From positions 1 to 13,133 of the forward strand of contig VBBB01000088.1 of assembly GCA_005882955.1 (NCBI GenBank): a stretch of 13,133 nt of DNA. The letters are read 5' to 3'. The position numbers and the translations under genes are program-made. The stretch comes from Candidatus Bathyarchaeota archaeon. GTDB lineage: Archaea > Thermoproteota > Bathyarchaeia > 40CM-2-53-6. Positions 6,505 through 13,057 of the stretch are shown piece after piece (within the stretch, counting starts at the first letter, position 1; each line of letters opens with the position of its first letter). The notes below the pieces were generated by a model that saw nothing but the letters and a program-made list of their open reading frames with translations, searched no databases and was not told the DNA's origin.

Positions 6505-7504
6505 TTACAGCTGCAAATCTCCCGACGATTCTTCGTTGCCGGAGAGTCCTGCCCATCCAAACTTGTCCCTGATTTGGTCTGCCGCCTGCTGCGAGTTTTC
6601 TGCTTCTATCGTAGAGATTCTGTAGAGACCAGCGAGCCTCTTCGCTTTCTCGGTTAGCCCTGGCATAGCGACGAGGATCGACTGCGTCGAAAATCTTCGC
6701 GTACATTGAAGCGACGGGCACTTCGTCGATCTGCTTCTCGCTTGCTATGAGATCAAGCACTAGGACTTCTGAAGAGCCTTTCGTTGCGACTGCGTCAAAC
6801 CTGTGTAGCGTGCCGGATCGACCGGCGATCTGGCCTGGCATCTCCACTTTAAACTGGAAATCTTCGAGGACAACTCCTATGGGTTTCATAATCAGATAGC
6901 TACGCTTGAATTCCTCCTCCGACTCAGAACCGAGCCTGTAGGCATAGATGTTGACGAATCCAGTGTCCCTTATGGTGAAAATGCGGCCACAGTTTCTGCA
7001 TCGGTGTATTGGACTCGGCATGTCGGAGCGTTTTCCGCACTGACTACACTGAAACCAAGCGCCAAGTTTCTGATAATCAACTCCTGCCTCGAGTAGCTCC
7101 TTGTTGCACTTCGGGCAGAGCAGGCCTCCCTCTACGAGGAAGTTGTCGACGCTGTCTATGTTTCCACATGCGGTATGTTCCAGAAGAGTCTTACGTTCAA
7201 TATCTATGGAATTGCAGTTAGGGCAGACATAATCGTTACTTACGTTGACGGATAAGCACGAAGGACAGACCAGAATCTTCTCGTGAAACTTGCGCTTGAA
7301 AATGCCCACGTCCCAGAGCTTTTCAACTAACTGTTTCGCGGCGCCCGAATCTCCCTCGACAATCTCCTCCACCTCTGGGTATCTGACGGTCTGATTCAGA
7401 TCGAAGCTTGGGACCAGCTCAACTATTTCTCCTCTAACGAACTTACTTAGAAGTAGCTGTACCGATGGATCCTGATACAGAGCTAGCCTATCCTTCGATG
7501 TCAC
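6505..7504 (-). CDS. TackOD1-like zinc-ribbon protein, frameshifted near 3' end
   Basis: Starts at GTG 7504. Residues 1-75 are winged-helix-like. Residues 80-172 hold CxxC pairs at C80/C83, C94/C97, C130/C133, C153/C156 and C169/C172, enough for two or more zinc sites. Residues 175-270 resemble the thaumarchaeal output domain TackOD1 (YLIMKPIGVVLEDFQFKVEM, VLVLDLI, VPVASMYAKIFD). After about residue 271 the reading frame turns Arg-rich and family-unlike, ending at 6428. One base later, the alternative frame reads SILVAMPGLTEKAKRLAGLY, then ISTIEAENSQQAADQIRDKF, and stops at 6505, as expected for the family; the shift lies near 6680-6693. Corrected length would be 332 residues. It heads an operon with the AbrB-like and sensor genes and diverges from a KaiC gene. 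Function unknown. Confidence 0.75.
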
Positions 7505-7654
7505 GCCTGGCGACGCCTAGTTGTCTTATCGCAGACTCTTCTGCCAAACCGAACCGCGTCTCCATCGATATGCGTTCAATGTACCCTTTTCGTTAAGGTT
7601 AGCGTATCAGAATGAATATGCTTTCGAGACCTCGGTGGGAGCTTTGGAAGATTC

Positions 7655-8419
7655 ATGGCCGACACTGCGGCCGATCGATCGGCCAATTCTAGGACGCCAA
7701 CCGGAATCCCGGGACTAGATAAGCTGCTAACCGGCGGGCTGCCCAAGAATAGGACCATTCTTCTATGCGGGGGTCCAGGCACGGGGAAGACGATAATGTC
7801 ATCACAATTTCTGGTCAACGGAATACTAGACTACGAGGATGCGGGAGTCTATGTTAGTCTCGACGAGAACAAAGTTCACATTTTTGAAGAGATGTTGGAC
7901 TTCGGATGGGACTTTGAAGAATTAGAGAGTAACAAGAAGCTCATCTTTCTAGAGGCTTCCCCAATTAGATATCTTCCAGCCGAAATCAAAGTTGGAAAAT
8001 TGACTGTCGGTCGGAAGGAATTTTCGATGGCTACGCTGATCGAAATGATAAAGACTAGCGTAAAGGAAATAGGCGCGAAACGGATCGTTGTTGATCCGGT
8101 AACAACGCTAGTCTTCCAATATGACGGAGTTGTTGCTCAACGCAATGCGCTGGTGGAGTTGATGGAAGCACTTGCCGACACTGGCGCAACATGCCTGATC
8201 ACCACAGAACTAAGACGACCCGGATTTGAAAGAAGCATAGATTACGAGGAATACCTAGCGCATGGCGTGATTCTGTTGCAGCAGTTGCAGGTGGGAAAAT
8301 CGCTCCTTAGAGTTATCCAGATCGAGAAGATGCGCAAGACCCCCGTTGACAATCAACCGCGACCATACAGGATTACCGACACGGGAATCGAAGTATTCCC
8401 AAGAGAAAGCGTTCTCTAG
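7655..8419 (+). CDS. KaiC-like single-domain RecA-fold ATPase
   Basis: A 254-residue one-domain KaiC/RAD55-type ATPase. Seen: TGIPGLDKLLTGGLP at 16-30, Walker A GGPGTGKT at 39-46, VYVSLDE at 65-71 where KaiC has its catalytic glutamate pair (here D70-E71), GWDFEEL at 84-90, Walker B RIVVDPVT at 143-150 with D147, and the C-terminal LRVIQIEKMRKTPVD..RPYRITDTGIEVFP segment typical of the family. Archaeal KaiC-like proteins are thought to act as ATP-driven signalling hubs, and nothing here implies a circadian role. ATG at 7655 follows GGAAG by four bases. The gene diverges from the TackOD1-like operon, and its TAG stop shares a CTAG palindrome with the converging winged-helix/KaiC gene. Confidence 0.88.
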   Translation: MADTAADRSANSRTPTGIPGLDKLLTGGLPKNRTILLCGGPGTGKTIMSSQFLVNGILDYEDAGVYVSLDENKVHIFEEMLDFGWDFEELESNKKLIFLEASPIRYLPAEIKVGKLTVGRKEFSMATLIEMIKTSVKEIGAKRIVVDPVTTLVFQYDGVVAQRNALVELMEALADTGATCLITTELRRPGFERSIDYEEYLAHGVILLQQLQVGKSLLRVIQIEKMRKTPVDNQPRPYRITDTGIEVFPRESVL

Positions 8420-9483
8420 CTCTGCAAGCCGCTGCTAGTCGGCATAATCAATCCCAAACCCGGATGTCTGTTGTACGGTGTCCACGTAGTCACATGACGT
8501 GCACCCTTCATCTTCGGGACTCGAATGTATCTAGCGAGCCCGTCCTTTGTATCCTCAGCTTTCATTTCTATCACGCCGTCTACCTTGTCCTGAATACCCG
8601 CGATGATTGCAGGATGAAAGGCCTTCCTCGAAAGAGATGTTACGCAACTTGCTTTACAACTTCGGATCTTTGCAACTAGAGTGTGGAGAAAGTCGAATGA
8701 GGGCCTGACTCCACTCCTCTGCAACAAGGTGGTCAAGGAATCCATTGCCAGTAGGGTGTTGCTCGGGTCATGGGACTCAGAAAGTGCTTTGGAGACAACG
8801 ATACTCAGGTCAGAGAGGCGCTGAGGGTCCTCGCTATACTGTTCCTTGCTCTTTACACCGACAAGGAAGGAGTAGCAGTCGATGAAAACGAGTCGGCGGC
8901 GTCCTTCAATTTCGTATTTTTGTGGATCTATCCCCATCATACGCATAGATTCTCGCACGCTATCGGGGAAGTCGTCGAGGCTTGCGTAGACCACGTTCCT
9001 ATCTTTCTTGAGCGCCTCGACAACAAGTTGGGTAAGCAGTGTTGTCTTTCCAGTAGCGGGATCTCCCATGACCAAGACAACGGAGGTCGAAGGATAGCCC
9101 TCGGGAAGGAGTTCGTCAACTATTCCTATCCCAGTCATTTCTCTTGAGGAAGATCTCTCCGTCTCGTCTCCAGATGGAGGCGATATCAGTCTCTTCGAGA
9201 TCTCTCGTTGCAACTCTTGATCTCTCGCCTTGTTGAAGGATACTGTCCTAACTTCCTTGAGAAGTCCGATCTCGACAAGATCCGACACATCTCGGTCTAT
9301 CTCCTTCGGGTTCCGATGGATCTTGTTGGCGATTCCATCAACAGTGTCAGTAGATTCGGGGTTTTCGTGGAAAAACATTAGGAGTTCGGCCTTTGTCTCC
9401 GAACCGATCAGTTTCTCTATCAGATCTGGTTTTGGGGGTCCCTTATCGAGCCGACCGCTACTTTTGTTCTCCAGAGGGGGCAC
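8416..9483 (-). CDS. Winged-helix/KaiC-like ATPase fusion (RAD55 family)
   Basis: A 355-residue fusion. Residues about 20-85 form a winged helix (ETKAELLMFFHENPES, then DGIANKIHRNPKEIDRDVSD, LVEIGLLKE), and residues about 115-350 a KaiC-like RecA domain with Walker A GDPATGKT at 140-147 and Walker B TLLAMDSLTTLL at 243-254 (D248). At the catalytic glutamate pair it has D170-D171 (SLDDFPDSV), so hydrolysis may be slow or altered. The C-terminal YIRVPKMKGARH matches the family. An ATPase-controlled DNA-binding role is inferred. The GTG start lies 20 bases after the stop of the upstream KaiC gene, so it is the last gene of a three-gene operon. Confidence 0.85.
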   Translation of the reverse strand: MPPLENKSSGRLDKGPPKPDLIEKLIGSETKAELLMFFHENPESTDTVDGIANKIHRNPKEIDRDVSDLVEIGLLKEVRTVSFNKARDQELQREISKRLISPPSGDETERSSSREMTGIGIVDELLPEGYPSTSVVLVMGDPATGKTTLLTQLVVEALKKDRNVVYASLDDFPDSVRESMRMMGIDPQKYEIEGRRRLVFIDCYSFLVGVKSKEQYSEDPQRLSDLSIVVSKALSESHDPSNTLLAMDSLTTLLQRSGVRPSFDFLHTLVAKIRSCKASCVTSLSRKAFHPAIIAGIQDKVDGVIEMKAEDTKDGLARYIRVPKMKGARHVTTWTPYNRHPGLGLIMPTSSGLQS

Positions 9484-9503
9484 CCTCAGATCCAGTATCG
9501 TAG

Positions 9504-10244
9504 CTACCGGATCTTGTCGGGTGGGATGGGCGTCGGTGCTAGGGCGAATCCCTCTCGGGTGATATAGTAATCATAGCCTTCAAGGCGGTGTTCTGTTCCC
9601 CGCATCTTGGGAATGTAGATGCGCCGTCGCACTCTCGAATTGTCAAAGCTGGCGTCAAGAACGACGAGGCCGTCTCCCAAGAATTCCTCGAAGTTCGTAC
9701 CCAACTGTTGTTTTCCCCACGGGACTTCGCTTATCATTAAGGTTGTGCAGTTGGCCGCTTCCAAGAACTTCAGCATGATGTGGAGGAAGCTCCTAGCCTC
9801 GGCTGTGCTTTCGAATGCGGTCATTAGTGCCGACAGCGAGTCGAAGACGAGCCTTCGGGCATTGATGCTATGCAAGGCCTCGAGCACGGTCTCTAGTGCG
9901 GTGCTTACGCCTGCCTTCATGGTGGATTGTAGTGAGACTAGTTGGAGTTTTCCTTCCTTCTCTAGCCGATCAAGGTCCCAGCCGAAACGTCGAGCGTTGC
10001 GTTTCAGTTTTTCACCGCTCTCTATGACGGAGGCGTAGACTCCATTCTCGTTGCACCTGACTGCTCCGTGGTAGAGGAATTGTAGACCGAGGGTGGTTTT
10101 TCCCGTTCCGGGCTGACCGGCAACGATTATTGTGTCTCCCCTGGCTAGTCCGCCTTCGATTATCTTGTCCAAGCTTGGTATGCCTGTTTGGGCTCTTTCA
10201 TCGTTCTGCTGTAGGGTTGGGGTGATGGGTCTGCGGGTCTCCAT
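9504..10244 (-). CDS. KaiC-like single-domain RecA-fold ATPase
   Basis: A 246-residue KaiC/RAD55-type ATPase with TGIPSLDKIIEGGLARGD at 20-37, Walker A GQPGTGKT at 43-50, GVYASVIESGEKL at 68-80, RRFGWDLDRL at 85-94, Walker B RLVFDSLS at 131-138 (D135) and the C-terminal RRRIYIPKMRGTEHR at 207-220. The catalytic glutamate pair of KaiC is reduced to I74-E75. The start chosen is ATG 10244, which shares its A with the TAA stop of the upstream regulator and has GGAGG 10 bases upstream; a TTG at 10268 would add eight residues inside the regulator gene. The tight junction suggests translational coupling and a functional link to the small winged-helix protein. Confidence 0.88.
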   Translation of the reverse strand: METRRPITPTLQQNDERAQTGIPSLDKIIEGGLARGDTIIVAGQPGTGKTTLGLQFLYHGAVRCNENGVYASVIESGEKLKRNARRFGWDLDRLEKEGKLQLVSLQSTMKAGVSTALETVLEALHSINARRLVFDSLSALMTAFESTAEARSFLHIMLKFLEAANCTTLMISEVPWGKQQLGTNFEEFLGDGLVVLDASFDNSRVRRRIYIPKMRGTEHRLEGYDYYITREGFALAPTPIPPDKIR

Positions 10245-10471
10245 TACTTCTCGTCCTCCAAGGACCAAAGTTTGACTGGTCCGACTTGTCTAAAGTTGAC
10301 CATACGCTTTGCTCTTAGGACGTGTAGGTACTTCGACGCCGTGGACCGGTTGACCCGGAGATCTCTCGCTATCTCACCGATCGAACTGCTGGGTCTCTCG
10401 CCAAGAGAATGAACAATCTTATCTTCGATAATATCTAGGCGACCATCTTCAACTTCTATTCTAGCTGTCAA
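10244..10471 (-). CDS. Small winged-helix transcriptional regulator
   Basis: A 75-residue winged helix-turn-helix protein. Helix-turn-helix residues are IGEIARDLRVNRSTASKYLH at 31-50; the wing is MVNFRQVGPVKLWSL at 57-71. It resembles short ArsR/MarR-like archaeal regulators; no metal-binding cysteines are present. The start is TTG at 10471, with poor ribosome-site sequence upstream, and it lies within a pair of 9-base direct repeats, compatible with autoregulation. Its stop overlaps the ATG of the following KaiC-like gene. The likely role is control of its own operon, inferred from position. The exact start is uncertain because TTG is the only codon near the family-expected N-terminus. Confidence 0.75.
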   Translation of the reverse strand: MTARIEVEDGRLDIIEDKIVHSLGERPSSSIGEIARDLRVNRSTASKYLHVLRAKRMVNFRQVGPVKLWSLEDEK

Positions 10472-10486
10472 CTCTGACTGTCAACT
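10465..10486. repeat. Two 9-base direct repeats at the regulator start (possible operator)
   Basis: CTGTCAACT occurs at 10465-10473 and again at 10478-10486, a 13-base step. On the minus strand it reads AGTTGACAG twice, and the proximal copy contains the TTG start of the winged-helix gene. Together with the TATA-like element upstream it would overlap the transcript start, as expected for a repressor site. Function is inferred. Confidence 0.45.
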
Positions 10487-10502
10487 GAGAGCGTCAGCCC
10501 TG

Positions 10503-10513
10503 ATTATCATAAG
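10503..10513 (-). promoter_or_regulatory. TATA-like element for the winged-helix/KaiC operon
   Basis: On the minus strand CTTATGATAAT lies about 37 bases before the TTG start of the regulator. A start point some 26 bases downstream would fall beside the direct repeats. The AT-rich core TTATGATAA is seen; promoter use is inferred. Confidence 0.35.
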
Positions 10514-10557
10514 GCGCGTGTTACCGGCACAGCAAGCTAACAGTCATCCCGAAGCCG

Positions 10558-10565
10558 CTAAATGC
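10558..10565 (+). promoter_or_regulatory. TATA-like element for isopentenyl phosphate kinase
   Basis: CTAAATGC is centred about 29 bases before the ATG at 10590, and no Shine-Dalgarno site precedes that ATG. This spacing fits an archaeal leaderless transcript. Promoter use is inferred. Confidence 0.3.
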
Positions 10566-10589
10566 TAATCTCCCCTAGACTAGAGACTG

Positions 10590-11393
10590 ATGAAAGCTCC
10601 AGTCGTAGTCAAGCTTGGAGGGTCTGCAATTACTGACAAGTCGAAAGCTTCCACTGCAAGGCTCGAAGTAATTCACAATGCGATCAAGGAAGTCGTCTCC
10701 TACTCGGGGCCAATGGTTCTCCTCCACGGCGGAGGCTCTTTCGCCCATCCCTTCGTCTCAAAGGCCGCGCTCAGAAATGGGTTTAGAGAGAAATCTCAGC
10801 TGTCTTCAGTATCCGAAATCGAACTAAATCTCGACCAACTGACAAGAATAATCGGGGTAGGTCTCCTGCTTCGGCATAGGCCGTTCGTTCCGTTGGCACC
10901 GATGAGCTTCATGACGCTCAGACGAGGGCAGATAGGCAGGTCGTTTCTCGATCCTATTACTGCAGCGTTGCGACTTGGCTTGATTCCTCTAATTCATGGT
11001 GACGTCGCATTCGATGAGATACGAGGTTGCGGTATTGTGTCGGCGGATCGAATTGCCTCCCTCCTCGGTGAGAAGATGGGAACTTCGAGGGTCCTATTCG
11101 GTTCTGATGTAGACGGCCTCTACGATGGGAATCCGATGACCTCCTCGGAGGCTGAACGAATACCGGAAGTCAACCGGGGGAATTACGCCCGGGTTTTGAA
11201 AGGCTTGAAACCAAGCAAGGGTGATGTTACAGGCGGGATGCGTGGAAAGGCCCTGGAAGCGGTCTGGCTGGCGAAGCATGGCTGTGAAAGCTATGTTTTC
11301 AATCTCACGAAATCGGGGAACCTGCGAAGCCTACTAGCGGGATCCTCATCCATTGGGACAAGATTCGTCTCCTGGAGAAAAACGAGTCAATAG
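10590..11393 (+). CDS. Isopentenyl phosphate kinase
   Basis: The enzyme phosphorylates isopentenyl phosphate to isopentenyl diphosphate with ATP, the last step of the archaeal alternative mevalonate pathway. The 267-residue product has the amino-acid-kinase fold: VVKLGGSAITDK at 6-17, HGGGSFAHP at 46-54 with the catalytic histidine H53 that distinguishes the family from acetylglutamate and other kinases, LIHGDVAFDEIRGCGIVSAD at 134-153, FGSDVDGLYDGNP at 170-182 and GDVTGGMRGKALEA at 211-224. Length is normal or slightly long. Translation probably starts at ATG 10590 on a leaderless message. Its last seven bases overlap the end of the opposing prenyl synthase gene, the next consumer in the same pathway. 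Confidence 0.95.
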   Translation: MKAPVVVKLGGSAITDKSKASTARLEVIHNAIKEVVSYSGPMVLLHGGGSFAHPFVSKAALRNGFREKSQLSSVSEIELNLDQLTRIIGVGLLLRHRPFVPLAPMSFMTLRRGQIGRSFLDPITAALRLGLIPLIHGDVAFDEIRGCGIVSADRIASLLGEKMGTSRVLFGSDVDGLYDGNPMTSSEAERIPEVNRGNYARVLKGLKPSKGDVTGGMRGKALEAVWLAKHGCESYVFNLTKSGNLRSLLAGSSSIGTRFVSWRKTSQ

Positions 11394-12397
11394 GATCTTG
11401 CTACTATTTGGTCTGCAAGATCAGATAGAGCATCCTTGAACGGGGAGGGCTTCAAGACGGATAAGCTCGCCTTGGCGTCTTCTAGATATTTCATCGCTAT
11501 GTCTCTACACTCCCCATCTGCTGGCGTCTTGTTCACCATGTTTCTAGCCTTCTTGACCATCTGTTCCGAAACTCTTTCAGATCCAATTATCTTCTTCAAC
11601 TCCTCGCGGTCTCTCCGAGAGAGGAATCTCAACGCGACCAAAATCGCGGCGTTTCCGAGTTTGTGTTCAATGATGTCTTTGGCTTGCTGTTTCCCTGTCT
11701 TCTCGCCACAAATATCCAAGACGTCGTCCATTACTTGGAAGGCGAGTCCTGCCCTCCATCCGTAAGTGCCCAGAGCATTTACAACGCGGGTCTCTGCTTT
11801 AGCAGCGAAAGCGCCTATCTGGCCCGCTGCTTTGAAGAGAGAAGCGGTCTTCTTTCCGACCATGTCCAGGTACAATTTGAAGGTTGGATCGGAGATTCTG
11901 TGTTTGACCAGATAAGGGTCGGTTCGGCCAGCTTGTTCAAGTAACAAGTCCAGTCTCTCTCCGTCGATTATTTCTTTCATAGTCTTCACAGCGGTTTTCC
12001 GTACCTCCTCACTCGCTGGCGAATTCGCGATCAGGTCGTCAAGGACTTCGCGATAGAACATTGCAACTAAAAGAGCGATTGAGTCGCCCATAACGACGCG
12101 TACTGTAGGTCTTCCCCGTCTGACCTCTCCCCTATCGATGAGATCGTCCATGACGAGTGAATAGTTATGGATCATCTCAACGACTGCTGCGGGCTTGATA
12201 GCTCGCTCGACTCTTCCGCCGGCTGCGGCGCAGCTTAGGACTACCATTGCTGCCCTCATCCGCTTTCCTGCAACTTCAAAGTGATAGCTGAGTGCGGGTC
12301 TAAACTCGGAAGGAGCACCGCGGTTTAAAGCATCGAGAATAACCGGGTCAACCTGTTGACCTAGGCGAATGAATCGCGCGAGGCCTGAGGGGCTCAT
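11387..12397 (-). CDS. idsA: Polyprenyl diphosphate synthase, probably geranylgeranyl type
   Basis: A trans-prenyltransferase that condenses isopentenyl diphosphate with allylic diphosphates to make the C20 or longer chains of archaeal lipids. The 336 residues contain GKRMR at 44-48, the first Asp-rich motif DDLID at 84-88 followed by RRGRPTV, KTAS at 183-186, and the second motif FQVMDDVLDICGEKTGK at 220-236 (D224, D225, D228). Y79, five residues before the first motif, is the aromatic residue often linked to C20 length. Departures: the usual HxxxG after PT is RVVMGD, and the loop after the second motif reads KDIIEHKLGNAAILVAL instead of the common K(T/L)P form; I recall similar sequences in other archaea. 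Starts at ATG 12397, 111 bases after rpl15e. Confidence 0.9.
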   Translation of the reverse strand: MSPSGLARFIRLGQQVDPVILDALNRGAPSEFRPALSYHFEVAGKRMRAAMVVLSCAAAGGRVERAIKPAAVVEMIHNYSLVMDDLIDRGEVRRGRPTVRVVMGDSIALLVAMFYREVLDDLIANSPASEEVRKTAVKTMKEIIDGERLDLLLEQAGRTDPYLVKHRISDPTFKLYLDMVGKKTASLFKAAGQIGAFAAKAETRVVNALGTYGWRAGLAFQVMDDVLDICGEKTGKQQAKDIIEHKLGNAAILVALRFLSRRDREELKKIIGSERVSEQMVKKARNMVNKTPADGECRDIAMKYLEDAKASLSVLKPSPFKDALSDLADQIVARSY

Positions 12398-12508
12398 TTC
12401 GACTCTTCAGTCAAATCCGAGGATTCTGCAGGCCCTGATACATCTGTCCGCCATGAGGATTCCCAGCCTGCTGCACCGTTCAATTCTTTGCTATGTCTTG
12501 GGACTCAA
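12398..12508 (-). other. Spacer between rpl15e and the prenyl synthase gene
   Basis: No recognised gene. The minus strand holds a 29-codon open frame from TTG 12483 ending in a TGA that overlaps the prenyl synthase ATG as ATGA, and a 21-codon frame from GTG 12476 to TGA 12411 rich in Gln and Gly. Neither has a good ribosome site or family resemblance. No clear promoter is seen, so the prenyl synthase may be read through from rpl15e. Confidence 0.4.
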
Positions 12509-12931
12509 TTATTCTTGGAGCCCTGGGTGATGATGATCCATAAGGATAACTTCGTACCAGTGACTCATACCATCAGAATAGAGATGGTAGGAATCCCGGA
12601 CAGTCAAGTTCGGGTATCTTCTTACTACCCGTCTCTCGGCGACGGCCTGGAGGGAAATGGCTCTGGTGAACTTGGAAGATCCCATCGCTTTCTGTCTTCT
12701 TCCGGAAGTCGGCCTCGGCTTCCTCGCACCTCCACGTCTAACACGGACTCTAACCATGACAATTCCGGGTTTTGCCTTGTATCCTAGGCGTCGGGCGGTC
12801 ACGAGTTTAGTAGGCCGAGGAATTCTCTTCACGACGGGCTCCCTTCTCCAGCCGATCGCGGACCGCCTGAGCCAGTCACGGAAATCGGGGGTGTCGTCGC
12901 GCCACCAGCCTTCCATGTGCGAATAGGCCAT
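12509..12931 (-). CDS. rpl15e: Large-subunit ribosomal protein L15e (eL15)
   Basis: eL15 is a core archaeal/eukaryotic large-subunit protein bound to 23S rRNA. Seen: an IGWRREPVVKRIPRPTKL segment, ARRLGYKAKPGIVMVRVRVR, RRGGARKPRPTSGRRQK, VAERRVVRRYPNLTVRDSYH and the near-terminal HWYEVILMDHHHP motif. From ATG 12931 the product is 140 residues; the open frame reaches 12964 but the added residues do not look like the family. Many archaeal and eukaryotic eL15 proteins have another 40-50 residues after the HHP motif; I recall thaumarchaeal ones being short too, so this is probably a normal short form. The protein is strongly basic in its centre, as expected. It diverges from the gene at the right edge. 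Confidence 0.93.
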   Translation of the reverse strand: MAYSHMEGWWRDDTPDFRDWLRRSAIGWRREPVVKRIPRPTKLVTARRLGYKAKPGIVMVRVRVRRGGARKPRPTSGRRQKAMGSSKFTRAISLQAVAERRVVRRYPNLTVRDSYHLYSDGMSHWYEVILMDHHHPGLQE

Positions 12932-13057
12932 AGGATCCAGTCTCGGCGCTCGGGATAGAAACACATCTGATAAGGCTTACTCGACCGCGCGGAATTGAAC
13001 ACTGTTAAATCTCACCTTCTTAGGGGACCGAGAATCCTCTAGAGTAGAGGGCTTCCG
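12932..13057. promoter_or_regulatory. Divergent intergenic region between rpl15e and the right-edge gene
   Basis: This 126-base region must carry both upstream signals. TTAAAT at 13005-13010 could be a TATA element for the plus-strand gene, about 50 bases before its ATG. On the minus strand CCTTATCAG (about 12966-12978 region) is a weak TATA-like element for rpl15e. CCTCT and AGAGG (13036-13040, 13046-13050) form a small inverted repeat next to the plus-strand ribosome site. Functions are inferred. Confidence 0.3.

Noticed and set aside
8770..9147. Plus-strand 125-codon open frame
   Set aside because: It is antisense to the winged-helix/KaiC fusion and has no ribosome site or family pattern.
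9619..10038. Plus-strand 139-codon open frame
   Set aside because: It is antisense to a KaiC-like gene with intact Walker motifs; its Ser-rich product is typical of a shadow frame.
7655..10244. Circadian clock locus
   Set aside because: The KaiC-like proteins have one domain each and there is no KaiA or KaiB; archaeal KaiC-like ATPases are widespread without clocks.
12509..12931. L15e as a truncated gene
   Set aside because: The protein lacks a 40-50 residue tail seen in many eL15 proteins, but short forms are, to my memory, usual in Thaumarchaeota; the two other frames downstream stop quickly and do not restore a family-like tail.
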